A stretch of 64,000 nt of DNA from Gordonia mangrovi (GCF_024734075.1 NZ_CP102850.1:3472001-3536000), one strand, 5' to 3'; shown: positions 51,004-59,787, numbered from the stretch's first letter. Notes: a model not told the origin generated them from the sequence alone. Program-made: numbers and translations.

Positions 51004-52560
51004 ATGGACGCTCTTGATGTCTCCCGTTGGCAATTCGGGATCACCACCGTCTATCACTTCATTCTCGTCCCACTGACCATCGGTCTGGCGCCGATGATCG
51101 CGGTGATGCAGACGGTGTGGCACGTGACCGGCAATGAACAGTGGCTGCGCGCCACCAAGTTCTTCGGCAAGCTGTTCCTGATCAACTTCGCCCTCGGCGT
51201 CGCCACCGGCATCGTGCAGGAGTTCCAGTTCGGCATGAACTGGAGCGAGTACAGCCGGTTCGTCGCCGACGTCTTCGGTGCCCCGCTGGCGTTCGAGGGT
51301 CTGGTCGCGTTCTTCCTGGAATCCACCTTCATCGGGTTGTGGATCTTCGGGTGGGGCCGACTGCCGCGCCGGGTACATCTGGCCTGTATCTGGTTGGCCG
51401 CGATCGGGGTCAACGCGTCGGCGTACTTCATCATCGCCGCCAACTCCTGGATGCAGCACCCGGTCGGTGTCGCCTGGGACGACTCCCGGGACCGGCCGGC
51501 GATGAACGATTTCTGGGCGGTGCTGACCAACAACACCACCCTGGCGGCCTTCCCGCACGTGATCGCCGGCGCGTTCCTCACCGCGGGAACCTTTGTGGCC
51601 GCGATCGGCTGCTGGTGGATGGCGCGGAACATGTGGCGCGCGAAGAAACTCCGTGCAGCCATCGAGACCGGCGACACCTCGGACATGCCGGAGACCACCT
51701 CGCCGAGCCAGATCGACGCCACCCCGGACGATCTCGAACACGACGCCCACCGCCTCTGGCGACCGGTGACGAGGTTCGCGCTGTGGGTCGTGATGGTGTC
51801 CGGCGTCGCGCTGTTCATCACCGGTGACATCCAGGCCGAGATCATGTTCAAGCAGCAGCCGATGAAGATGGCCTCGGCCGAATCGCTGTGTGAGACCGAG
51901 ACCGGCGCGCCGTTCTCCGTGCTCGCCATCGGCCGGCAGAACAACTGCGACAACATCACCCAGGTCATCGAGATCCCGAACATGCTGTCGTTCCTGGCCA
52001 ACCGTGACTTCAACAGCACCGTGCAGGGTGTGAACGAGTTGCAGGCGCAATACCAGGAGCAATTCGGCATGCCGGGGCAGAACTTCGCGCCGAACCTGTT
52101 CGTCACCTACTGGGGCTTCCGCGCCATGATCACCTGGGCGCTCGGCTCGGCGCTGCTCGCGTTCGGCGCGCTGTGGCTCACCCGCAAGAAGCGGGTCGTG
52201 GAGTCCCGCAGATTCGGCTTGTTCGCGCTGTGGATGATCCCCACCCCGTTCCTGGCCAACGCCTCCGGGTGGATCTTCACCGAGATGGGACGTCAACCCT
52301 GGGTGGTGGTGCCGAACTGGGAAGACGACCTCGACCCGCTGCGGATACACATGCTGGTACAAGACGGGGTGTCCAACCACGTCGCGGCGACGGTGTGGGT
52401 CACGCTGATCGGCTTCACCCTGATCTACGGAGCGCTCGGGGTGGTCTGGTTCATGCTGCAACGCCGCTACATCATCGAGGGACCGGCCACCTACGATGCG
52501 GTGCCGCCCGACGAACCGTCAAACTCCGATGAGCCCAAACAACTCTCGTTCGCGTACTGA
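51004..52560 (+). CDS. cydA: Cytochrome bd ubiquinol/menaquinol oxidase subunit I
   Basis: Membrane heme oxidase subunit of 518 residues; oxidises quinol and reduces oxygen at high affinity. The axial histidine H18 lies in TTVYHFILVPLTIG and the second near residue 184 in FPHVIAGAFLTAG. GRQPWVV near 437 is the conserved quinol-side motif. NWSEYSRFVADVFGAPLAFE and MQHPVGVAW are family stretches. The span count is about nine. The Q-loop region (residues 245-370) is moderately long. AGAGG precedes the ATG. cydB, cydD and cydC follow in order. Confidence 0.96.
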   Translation: MDALDVSRWQFGITTVYHFILVPLTIGLAPMIAVMQTVWHVTGNEQWLRATKFFGKLFLINFALGVATGIVQEFQFGMNWSEYSRFVADVFGAPLAFEGLVAFFLESTFIGLWIFGWGRLPRRVHLACIWLAAIGVNASAYFIIAANSWMQHPVGVAWDDSRDRPAMNDFWAVLTNNTTLAAFPHVIAGAFLTAGTFVAAIGCWWMARNMWRAKKLRAAIETGDTSDMPETTSPSQIDATPDDLEHDAHRLWRPVTRFALWVVMVSGVALFITGDIQAEIMFKQQPMKMASAESLCETETGAPFSVLAIGRQNNCDNITQVIEIPNMLSFLANRDFNSTVQGVNELQAQYQEQFGMPGQNFAPNLFVTYWGFRAMITWALGSALLAFGALWLTRKKRVVESRRFGLFALWMIPTPFLANASGWIFTEMGRQPWVVVPNWEDDLDPLRIHMLVQDGVSNHVAATVWVTLIGFTLIYGALGVVWFMLQRRYIIEGPATYDAVPPDEPSNSDEPKQLSFAY

Positions 52561-52571
52561 GGAGATCGACG

Positions 52572-53654
52572 ATGGGTCTGCCCGAATTCTGGTTCCTGAT
52601 CATCGCGTTCCTGTTCGTCGGCTACTTCGTCCTGGAGGGCTTCGACTTCGGTGTCGGCATGCTCATGCCGTTCCTCGGCCGCAGCCACACCGGCGGTGAC
52701 GAATCGGTGGCACCGGGCGAGGAGATCGCCGATCCCGACGCCCGGCGACGGACCATCCTGAACACCATCGGGCCGGTCTGGGACGGCAACGAGGTCTGGG
52801 TGATCACCGCCGGCGCGGCGTTGTTCGCGGCGTTCGGTGGGTGGTACGCGACCATGTTCAGCGCCTTCTATCTCCCACTGTTCCTGATCCTGATCGGATT
52901 GATCACCCGGGTCTGCGCCATCGAATGGCGCGGCAAGATCGATGACCCGAAGTGGCGCAGGGCCGCGGATATCGGTATCGGTCTGGGCTCGTGGATCCCG
53001 GCGATCCTCTGGGGTGTCGCGTTCGCGAACGTGGTCCGCGGCATCCCCATCGACGCCGACCATCAGTACACCGCGGGCTTCTTCAACCTGCTCAATCCGT
53101 ACGCCCTGCTCGGCGGGCTCACCACGCTGCTGGCGTTCCTGACCCACGGTGCGGTCTTCCTCGCCCTCAAGACCTCCGGCGTGCTCAAGCAGGACGCGAT
53201 GACCTACGCTGCGCGGCTGGCGATTCCGACGCTCGTGGTGGCCGCGGTGTTCCTGCTGTGGACGCAGTTCGCCTACGGCAACGGGTGGACCTGGATTCCG
53301 GTGCTGATCGCGGCGGTCGCCGCCGTGGTGATGGTCGGCGCCACCCAGATACGCCGCGAGGGCATCGCGTTCGCCGCGACCTTCGTCGCGATCGGCGGCA
53401 CCGTGGCGACCCTGTTCGCCGTGCTCTACCCGAATGTGCTGCCGTCGAGCACGAGTGAGGCCTACAACCTCACCATCGACAACACCTCGTCGAGCAACTA
53501 CACGCTGACCATCATGACGTGGGCCGCCGTGCTGATCACCCCTGTCGTCATGGGCTATCAGGCGTGGACCTACTGGGTCTTCCGCAAGCGCCTGTCCGTC
53601 GAGCAGATCCCGGCCAGCACCGGACTGTCGTCGCTGCGCGCACGCTCGTGGTGA
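52572..53654 (+). CDS. cydB: Cytochrome bd oxidase subunit II
   Basis: Membrane partner of CydA, 360 residues, about eight or nine spans. Marks are FVLEGFDFGVGMLMPFLGR near residue 20-38, LNTIGPVWDGNEVWVITAGAALFAAF near 60-85 and AFYLPLFLILIGLITRVCAIEWRG near 98. It lies 11 bases after cydA with GAGGAG upstream. Its stop overlaps the cydD GTG by four bases. Confidence 0.95.
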   Translation: MGLPEFWFLIIAFLFVGYFVLEGFDFGVGMLMPFLGRSHTGGDESVAPGEEIADPDARRRTILNTIGPVWDGNEVWVITAGAALFAAFGGWYATMFSAFYLPLFLILIGLITRVCAIEWRGKIDDPKWRRAADIGIGLGSWIPAILWGVAFANVVRGIPIDADHQYTAGFFNLLNPYALLGGLTTLLAFLTHGAVFLALKTSGVLKQDAMTYAARLAIPTLVVAAVFLLWTQFAYGNGWTWIPVLIAAVAAVVMVGATQIRREGIAFAATFVAIGGTVATLFAVLYPNVLPSSTSEAYNLTIDNTSSSNYTLTIMTWAAVLITPVVMGYQAWTYWVFRKRLSVEQIPASTGLSSLRARSW

Positions 53655-55402
53655 CCGGACGCATCCGCACCTCGACCGAGACCGTTCCCGCCACGCCGGA
53701 CTCCGGTTCGCCGGAGCCCGGGACGGCCACCGCACGCCGTTCCGGGCCCATCGATCCGCGACTGCTCAGGCACTCCACGATCGCGCGCGGCTATGTCGTC
53801 GCCACCGCGATGTTCTCCTTCGCCGGCGTCGCGATGACCATCGTCACCGCGGCCATGGCCGCCTCCATCGTGTCCGAACTCATCGTCGACCCGAGTCGAC
53901 GGTCGCTGGGCGCGCAGCAACTGCATCTGTGGGTGCTGGCCGGGGCGCTGCTCACCCGCGGACTGCTGACCTACCTGCACGACCGCTACGCCCACCGTGC
54001 ATCGGCACGGGTGATCGCCCAGTTGCGCGGCCGCGCACTCCAGGTGCTGACGGACCCGGCGCAGACCTCCGTACGCGCGTTGGTGGCACGACGCGAACAT
54101 GCGGCGACGGTGGTGCTGCGCGGACTCGATGCGCTGGGCCCTTACCTGTCCGGGTATCTGCCTGCCCTGATCGTGACGATGACCGTCACGCCGACGGTCG
54201 TGGTCGTCGTCGGGCTCACCGACTGGCCGTCGGCGCTGGTCATCCTCATCACCCTGCCGCTGATCCCGCTGTTCATGGTCCTCATCGGTCTGATGACCCG
54301 GGAACGGACCGACCGCAAACTCGCGGCGACGAGCCGGCTGGCCGCTCAGCTGCTCGACCTGATCGCCGGGCTGCCGACGCTGCGTGCGCTCAACCGTTTT
54401 CGCGGTCCCGCAGCGCGGGTCGCCGACCTGGGGCGGGCCCATCGACGCAGCACGATGTCGGCGTTGCGGGTGGCGTTCCTGTCCGGCGCGGTCCTGGAAC
54501 TGCTCGCCACATTGTGTGTGGCGGTGGTCGCCGTCGGCATCGGTCTGCGGTTGGTGCACGGTGACATGAGTCTGTATGCCGGTGTGCTGGCGCTCATCCT
54601 GGCCCCCGAGGCGTATCACCCGCTGCGGCAGGTGGGCGCACAGTTCCACAACTCCGCCGACGGTGTCGCCGCGGCGGGCGAGGTCATCGACCTGATCGAG
54701 TCGGAGCCCGACGACGCGGTGATCGCGCCGGGCCGCCGCAGCTGCTCGGTGGCCGGGCAACCGGTCCGGCTCCTCGACGTCGGCGTGCACGGCCGGGACG
54801 GCTGGGCGCCCGAACACCTCGATGCGGTGTTCGAGCCGGGCCGGCTCACGGTGGTGACCGGTGCGAACGGGTCCGGGAAGTCGACGGCCCTGCTGGCGGT
54901 GATGGGCCTCGTGGCGCCCGACGCCGGTTCGGTGCTCATCGGGTCCATCCCGGTCGCCGAACTCGAGCCCGGTGCGCTGCACGAGCAGATCGCCTGGCTC
55001 CCGCAACAGCCCGTGCTGGTGCCCGGCACGGTCGATGAGAACCTCGCGCTGTTCGGTCCGCTCGACCCGGCGGCGCTGCAGCGCGCCGCGGCCGCCACCG
55101 GATTCGACACGGTGATCGCGGCGCTGCGCGATGGTGACCACACGCCGATCGGCGCGGACGGTACCGGGTTGTCGGCCGGGCAGCGTCAGCGTCTCGCACT
55201 CACCCGAACCCTCGCCTCCCCGGCACCGCTGCTGTTGCTCGACGAACCGACCGCCCACCTCGACGACGAATCGGTGCGTGCCGTGCTCGAGGTCCTGTCG
55301 GCCCGGGCCGCCGCCGGCGACACCGTGGTGGTGGTGGCCCATCAGCCGGCGGCACGGGCGTTCGCCGATCAGATCGTCGTCGTCGGTGGGGGGAGCACAT
55401 GA
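53651..55402 (+). CDS. cydD: Heterodimeric ABC transporter subunit for cytochrome bd assembly
   Basis: ABC exporter half of 583 residues. The N-terminal membrane domain (about six spans, residues about 45-330) contains GYVVATAMFSFAGVAMTIV. The nucleotide domain has Walker A VVTGANGSGKST near 405-416, signature LSAGQRQRLALTRTL near 503, and Walker B LLLLDEPTAHLD. CydDC exports reduced thiols such as cysteine or glutathione and is needed to assemble cytochrome bd. In this mycothiol organism the exported thiol is unknown. The GTG overlaps the cydB stop (GTGA). Confidence 0.94.
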   Translation: MTGRIRTSTETVPATPDSGSPEPGTATARRSGPIDPRLLRHSTIARGYVVATAMFSFAGVAMTIVTAAMAASIVSELIVDPSRRSLGAQQLHLWVLAGALLTRGLLTYLHDRYAHRASARVIAQLRGRALQVLTDPAQTSVRALVARREHAATVVLRGLDALGPYLSGYLPALIVTMTVTPTVVVVVGLTDWPSALVILITLPLIPLFMVLIGLMTRERTDRKLAATSRLAAQLLDLIAGLPTLRALNRFRGPAARVADLGRAHRRSTMSALRVAFLSGAVLELLATLCVAVVAVGIGLRLVHGDMSLYAGVLALILAPEAYHPLRQVGAQFHNSADGVAAAGEVIDLIESEPDDAVIAPGRRSCSVAGQPVRLLDVGVHGRDGWAPEHLDAVFEPGRLTVVTGANGSGKSTALLAVMGLVAPDAGSVLIGSIPVAELEPGALHEQIAWLPQQPVLVPGTVDENLALFGPLDPAALQRAAAATGFDTVIAALRDGDHTPIGADGTGLSAGQRQRLALTRTLASPAPLLLLDEPTAHLDDESVRAVLEVLSARAAAGDTVVVVAHQPAARAFADQIVVVGGGST

Positions 55403-57177
55403 CCATGCGTACTGATGCGGCTCCCGCGGCGGCCGACCAGGAGATGATGGAGGCCCCGCTGCGCCGGGCGTTCGCCTTCCTGGGGTTGCGCGGCCGCCCG
55501 CTGGTGAAGTCGATCCTCCTCGGGGTCGGCGGCGCGTTGTCCGCGCTCGGACTCGCCGCGCTGTCGGCCTGGCTGATCACCCGTGCCTGGCAGATGCCGC
55601 CGGTGCTCTACCTGTCGGTCGCGATCACCGCGGTGCGTGCGCTCGGCATCTCGCGCGGGGTGTTCCGCTACCTCGAGCGCCTGGCCACCCATGACCTGGC
55701 CCTCGGCGCGATGGCCACCGCACGTGAACGTGTGTATCGGACGCTGGCAGCCGGCTCGCCCGCCTACTCGGTGAGCCTGCGGCGCGCGGAGTTGCTGGGG
55801 CGTACCGGCGACGACATCGACGAGATCGGCAACGCCCTGATCCGCGGCGTCATCCCGATCGCGGTCGGCGCGGTGACCAGCGTGGCGGCCGTCGTCATCA
55901 TGGCGCTGGTCTCGTGGTGGGCCGCAGCGGTGCTCGCGGTGGCACTGATCGTGAGCGGTCTCCTCGCGCCGGCGATGGCAGCGCGCGGATCGGCCCGGAC
56001 CATCGCCGACTCCGCGGCCGCCAACGACCGCGCCGCGGACGCCGCGGTCACCGCGCTCTGGCACGCGCCGGAGCTGACCGTGGCCCGTCGTCGTGGCGCG
56101 GTACTGGACATCGCTCGGCGCAGTGAGGCCGAGGCACTGGCCGCGACCGACCGCGGTCTGCGCTATGAGGCCGCCGCGAGCGCCGCCACGCCGCTGTCGC
56201 TGGGTGCCTCACTCGTCGCGGCCTGCCTGATCGGCGTGCACCTCGCGTCGCAGGTCCCCGGTTCGTTGGCGGACGTGGCGTCGGGGGAGGGGCTCACCCC
56301 GATGATCCTGGGAGTGCTGATCCTGCTGCCGTTGTCGGCGTTCGAGTCGACGGGGCCGCTCACCGAGGCGGGTATCCAGCTCGAACGCAGCCGCCAGAGC
56401 GCGCGGCGGGTGATGTCGCTGGTGGATCGTGCCGGGGTGGACGTCGCCGACGGGGACGCCGACCCCGACGCCACCGACCGGACCATCTACGACGGCCCGG
56501 TCACCATTCAGATGGCGGGCCTGCGCTGGGGGTGGCCCGCCGGACCGCCGTTGGGCCCGGCCGGCGGGCTGGATCTGCGTCTGTCACCAGGAGACCGATG
56601 GGTCATCGTGGGGCCGAGCGGCGCGGGCAAGACCACCCTCGGTCTGACCCTCACCGGACTGTTGGCGCCACGCGTGGGCCACGTCGACATCCGCGACCAG
56701 AATGGCGACGCGGTGGACGTCCGCTCGTCGACCTGCTATTTCGCCGAAGAAGGCCACCTGTTCTCCACCACTCTCCGGGAGAATCTGCTGGTGGCCCGTG
56801 GCGACGCGACCGACGAGGAACTCGTCGCGGCGCTCGGGGCCGTCGGTCTGCGCTCCTGGTTGGACGGCCTCGCCGACGGACTCGACACCGACCTCGTCGG
56901 CGGTGCGGCGGCCGTCAGCGGCGGTCAGCGTCGCCGGCTGTTGCTCGCGCGCGCCGTGCTGCATCCGGCACCGGTGGTGGTGCTCGACGAGCCGACCGAG
57001 CACCTCGACGCCGACGACTCGGCGGCGATGTTGCAGCGGATACTCGGGCGGTCCGGCGACTTGTTCGATTCTCGTCGGATCGTCGTGGTGATCACGCATC
57101 ATCCTGCAGTGCAACAGATTTCGACAGGCAATCCGCGATGCGCCGTGTTCGGGATGGTGCCGCCGCAGGCGGGCTGA
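55399..57177 (+). CDS. cydC: Heterodimeric ABC transporter subunit for cytochrome bd assembly
   Basis: ABC half of 592 residues that pairs with CydD. The membrane domain occupies residues about 35-320 (GGALSALGLAALSAWLITRA, WAAAVLAVALIVSGLL). Walker A VGPSGAGKTT near 405-414, signature VSGGQRRRLLLARAVL near 507 and Walker B VVVLDEPTEHLD follow. ATGA overlap joins it to cydD. CydC is the last gene; the operon is cydABDC, the standard actinobacterial layout. The C-terminus continues 50 residues beyond the final helix (THHPAVQQISTGN). Confidence 0.94.
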   Translation: MTMRTDAAPAAADQEMMEAPLRRAFAFLGLRGRPLVKSILLGVGGALSALGLAALSAWLITRAWQMPPVLYLSVAITAVRALGISRGVFRYLERLATHDLALGAMATARERVYRTLAAGSPAYSVSLRRAELLGRTGDDIDEIGNALIRGVIPIAVGAVTSVAAVVIMALVSWWAAAVLAVALIVSGLLAPAMAARGSARTIADSAAANDRAADAAVTALWHAPELTVARRRGAVLDIARRSEAEALAATDRGLRYEAAASAATPLSLGASLVAACLIGVHLASQVPGSLADVASGEGLTPMILGVLILLPLSAFESTGPLTEAGIQLERSRQSARRVMSLVDRAGVDVADGDADPDATDRTIYDGPVTIQMAGLRWGWPAGPPLGPAGGLDLRLSPGDRWVIVGPSGAGKTTLGLTLTGLLAPRVGHVDIRDQNGDAVDVRSSTCYFAEEGHLFSTTLRENLLVARGDATDEELVAALGAVGLRSWLDGLADGLDTDLVGGAAAVSGGQRRRLLLARAVLHPAPVVVLDEPTEHLDADDSAAMLQRILGRSGDLFDSRRIVVVITHHPAVQQISTGNPRCAVFGMVPPQAG

Positions 57178-57245
57178 AAACTGGTTGCCGCCCGCGTGCG
57201 CCGAGCGTATCTTCATCGGTACACGAGGAAGGAGGTGGTTCGAAG

Positions 57246-57284
57246 TTGTATGACTGTTGGACACGTGAGGTGACCATCCGCTAG
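57246..57284 (+). CDS. Candidate 12-residue micropeptide with strong ribosome site
   Basis: A TTG start at 57246 is preceded by AAGGAGGTGG at 57229-57238. It would encode MYDCWTREVTIR followed by a stop at 57282-57284. An alternative ATG at 57250 gives only seven residues (MTVGHVR). The site is very strong for so short a frame and lies 52 bases after cydC, which suggests a leader or regulatory peptide. I recall a similar phrase in other actinomycetes but cannot name it. Confidence 0.4.
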   Translation: MYDCWTREVTIR

Positions 57285-57384
57285 CGCGGACCGAGGTATT
57301 CACCTCCGCGGAGTGCGCGGCGGATCGCCCACGGCGAACCGTGACGCCGCACCGGTCCGCGCCGGCGAATCCCAGGTGGTCACC

Positions 57385-57447
57385 CGGCCCCCGTACCCCG
57401 ATCCTTGTCCGATCGGCCAGGCCCGCTCGCGGGCGGTACGGGGGCCG
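57385..57447. ncRNA. Candidate structured RNA, three-way junction
   Basis: CGGCCCCCGTACC (57385-57397) pairs perfectly with GGTACGGGGGCCG (57435-57447), thirteen base pairs. Inside are CCGATC/GATCGG (57398-57403 with 57411-57416, seven-base loop) and GCCCGC/GCGGGC (57421-57426 with 57429-57434). Stem two begins right after the outer 5' arm and stem three ends right before its 3' arm, leaving only CCAG between them. The DNA is a near-perfect three-stem junction; strand and transcription are unknown. Confidence 0.45.
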
Positions 57448-57524
57448 TCTGCGTCCGCGGGAGGGGCGGGACCCCACCCCGCGGGATGTAACGCAGATCA
57501 CCGCGGGCCCGATGCGTAATTCAC

Positions 57525-57536
57525 GTAGTCGACTAC
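57525..57536. promoter_or_regulatory. Perfect palindrome upstream of the 57666 gene
   Basis: GTAGTCGACTAC is a perfect 12-base palindrome 129 bases before the ATG at 57666. It may be an operator for that gene. It shares only a short GTAGT/ACTAC resemblance with the cyd palindrome. Confidence 0.4.
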
Positions 57537-57665
57537 TCGTGTTTGCGACCTGATCGTGACGTGAACTGGTCACAGGCGTCGATCAGAACCGATCAGACCG
57601 ACCCATCCAGACCGGGCCGGGGCGCGAACCACAGATGAACGACATACTCGCCAAGGGAGACCGCC

Positions 57666-59006
57666 ATGACCACGACGCACGCACACGTGGTGTCCGTCCT
57701 GGACGAACCGGCCGCGCAAGGTCCGCGCGCGTCGATCGCTCACGAGCTCGACGGGCACATCGACGAGCACGTCCGAGCGCGGTTTCTCACGCCCGACGAC
57801 GCGGACTGGACCAATGACGGCGCCGCGAACTGGCTACCCGGCCACGTCTCCGGGCTGACCTACTCCCACGCGCCCGGCGGCGACCATCTGGTGCTGCACA
57901 ACCGTGGTGTGTCCGACCTGGGAGTGCTGTCGGTCCCGGAGCGGCCCGGCATCTCCGACAATGTCTTCACCCACCTGCCCGCCGGCTGCTCGGTAGATGT
58001 GCCGGCGGCCGACTCCCATGTGCTGCAGACGGCCCGGATCGATGGTCGACCGGTGCTCGTCGGCCAGATCCTCGAAGGCCGTGACGCGCACACCGGCGAA
58101 CCGCAGATGCTGCTCGACGGCCCGAACCCCGGCGAGGTGGACTGGGACCAGCGCGATCCCGACGCCAGGTTCTGGCGTCCCGGCGACGTCGATTTCGGGG
58201 TGCCGGCCTCGCCGTCGTTCGTCTTTCTCGACCCATTGGAGCACGGCGTTCATCACACCCGCATCGATTCCGAGGTGACTATCCACAACCGCTCCGACGG
58301 ACCCGTCGCGGTACTGACCGTCGGCGCTGAGGGCCCGCTCGACCTCGTGGTCGCCGAGTCGGGGGAATCGGTTCCGGTGCCGCCCGGGGACCAGGTCTGC
58401 TACGTGCAGGCGCCCAGAATCGACGGGAGCCCGACGATCCTGGGGGTAATGTGGTTCGCCGGCGGCCAGTTGATGCCCAGCTCGCTGCCCATCCCGGACC
58501 GTCGCGACCATCTCGACCGCCACTACCTGACACCGTGGAGTGCCGACTGGGACTGCGGGTACCCGCAACAGAACCACCTCGACGCCGAGGCCGACGGGGT
58601 GACCTACCAATACCGTGCGGGCGCCGAGACGCTGACCATCCGCAACACCGGCGAGGAGTCGATCGCGGTGATCTACAACCTCGGTTCCGACCGGGCGGTG
58701 GCCGAGATCGCGCCCCGCGGCAAGCGGACCTTCCCGGTTCGGTCGGACGCCGACACCGGCCAGGTCTTCTCGGTCGTGGGCGTGCGGCGAGGCGGGACGC
58801 CCGGACGTGCGGCGAGTGTGGACTCAGCCGGCGGGTTGGTGCCGGGTACCTCCGGACGGCCCGGCACCCCCACCAACTACGGTTCGGTGGTGGTCATGCT
58901 CGGAACCGTGGTCTACAGCGCCATCCCGAAGAAGAACCTCTATCTTGCCTGGTCAGACCGTCCCTGGTCAGGTCGTCGCCGTCGGCATCGTCGGTCGCAC
59001 CGCTGA
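57666..59006 (+). CDS. Unassigned protein with three repeated beta-rich units
   Basis: Protein of 446 residues that I do not recognise; no signal peptide or membrane span. Internal repetition is visible: LVLHNR at 75-80, VTIHNRS at 204-210 and LTIRNTG at 323-329, each followed about 45 residues later by RIDGRPVLVG (124-133), RIDGSPTILG (251-260) and the degenerate GQVFSVVGVR (365-374). LTPDDADW (41-48) is echoed by LTPWSADW (288-295). The C-terminus ends in a basic tail, RRRRHRRSHR. GGGAGACC precedes the ATG. It stands between cydC and the nitrobindin-like gene, where mycobacteria, as I recall, have no gene. Confidence 0.75.
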   Translation: MTTTHAHVVSVLDEPAAQGPRASIAHELDGHIDEHVRARFLTPDDADWTNDGAANWLPGHVSGLTYSHAPGGDHLVLHNRGVSDLGVLSVPERPGISDNVFTHLPAGCSVDVPAADSHVLQTARIDGRPVLVGQILEGRDAHTGEPQMLLDGPNPGEVDWDQRDPDARFWRPGDVDFGVPASPSFVFLDPLEHGVHHTRIDSEVTIHNRSDGPVAVLTVGAEGPLDLVVAESGESVPVPPGDQVCYVQAPRIDGSPTILGVMWFAGGQLMPSSLPIPDRRDHLDRHYLTPWSADWDCGYPQQNHLDAEADGVTYQYRAGAETLTIRNTGEESIAVIYNLGSDRAVAEIAPRGKRTFPVRSDADTGQVFSVVGVRRGGTPGRAASVDSAGGLVPGTSGRPGTPTNYGSVVVMLGTVVYSAIPKKNLYLAWSDRPWSGRRRRHRRSHR

Positions 59007-59026
59007 CTCGGTGGAGGTGCCGTCGC

Positions 59027-59692
59027 TCAGCCGGCGACGCGGCGCAGCTTGGCTGACAGCCGCGGGATGAGGTCGCCGTCGGTGTCCACCCGTTCCTCGA
59101 CGTAGGCCAGGTCGCCGTCCTCGACGAGACCATACAGGCGCTTGGCCCCGCCGGTGCGGCGTCCGGAGTCGGCCTTGATCACCACGTCGGTGGCCAGTTC
59201 CCACGACGTCTGGGTGAGCGGCGCCCCGTAGAAGAGTTCGATCGAGCCCTCGGCATGGGCGAGGAGCAGTTCGATGGTGTCGTCGTCGCCGATCCGCCAG
59301 TAGCCCGTCTCGCGCAGATCGGGCCGGACGAAGTGGGCGTCCTCGTCGATGACCCAGGATCGTGCCTGCCAGTTGAGGAAGTTCTGCCCGTCGTGGCTCA
59401 CCACGATCTGTTGCGCGAAGTGGTAGTCCTCGCCGGTCTCGGGATCGTTCGCCTCACCCTCGCCCTGCCAGATCCCGACGAGCGGCAGGAGAGCGAGCAG
59501 ACCGGAATGCAGGTCCGCGCCATGGCGCAGGTTGGCGGTGTCGTGTGCGAGCGGGATGTCGCCCCACTCGGGGAGGTTGCGTTCGGCGGTCTCCTGCGCA
59601 CGCTCGGCTGCCTGATTGATGGCCTCGTCGCCGGACCGGCGTCCCACCGGGCCGGCGTGGCGCTCGGAGCCGTCCGCGCCTGCGGAGCTCAC
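59027..59692 (-). CDS. Nitrobindin/FABP-like family protein (Rv0813c-like)
   Basis: Ten-stranded beta-barrel protein of 221 residues, THAP4/nitrobindin family. The barrel begins with [13 protein letters not shown] near residue 72, the family's G-x-W-x-G-x-G motif, followed by [19 protein letters not shown]. The last strand reads [12 protein letters not shown], where heme-binding nitrobindins have a His (HLSARL) as proximal ligand; here it is Arg, so heme binding is doubtful. N-terminal about 50 residues are charged and probably flexible. The GTG start overlaps the stop of a 32-residue micropeptide gene. Confidence 0.82.
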   Translation of the reverse strand: MSSAGADGSERHAGPVGRRSGDEAINQAAERAQETAERNLPEWGDIPLAHDTANLRHGADLHSGLLALLPLVGIWQGEGEANDPETGEDYHFAQQIVVSHDGQNFLNWQARSWVIDEDAHFVRPDLRETGYWRIGDDDTIELLLAHAEGSIELFYGAPLTQTSWELATDVVIKADSGRRTGGAKRLYGLVEDGDLAYVEERVDTDGDLIPRLSAKLRRVAG

Positions 59693-59787
59693 GACTCGTC
59701 GGTGATCAGACGGTAGAGGACGTAGACACCGAACCAGGTGATGAGGATCGCTGCCAGAATCAGCAGAATTTCGAAGAAGATGACCAC
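59689..59787 (-). CDS. Single-span membrane micropeptide, 32 residues
   Basis: Short gene encoding [20 protein letters not shown] (first 20 residues) then [12 protein letters not shown]. It is one hydrophobic helix with a polar acidic end. The GTG at 59787 has only a weak ribosome site, but the stop overlaps the nitrobindin-like start by four bases (GTGA), a strong sign of translational coupling. The gene lies between sseC and the nitrobindin-like gene. Function unknown; membrane-anchored partner of the barrel protein is a guess. Confidence 0.65.
   Translation of the reverse strand: MVIFFEILLILAAILITWFGVYVLYRLITDES

Larger units (their letters stand above)
57178..57665. other. Structured intergenic region between cydC and the 57666 gene
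   Basis: No ordinary gene fits these 488 bases. They hold a tiny ORF with a strong ribosome site (57246-57284), a three-way-junction fold (57385-57447), a GC hairpin (CCGCGGG at 57455-57461 with CCCGCGG at 57478-57484) and a 12-base palindrome (57525-57536). Short open frames at 57313-57553 look like GC-driven chance. The region is a candidate for a regulatory RNA or leader. Confidence 0.55.

Noticed and set aside
53570-55342. 590-codon minus-strand frame opposite cydD
   Set aside because: CydD has Walker and signature motifs on the plus strand; the antisense frame is His/Arg-rich without motifs.
57313-57553. Open frames of 60-70 codons in the cydC-57666 gap
   Set aside because: They cross the three-way-junction stems and have GC-driven composition; no start signal is convincing.
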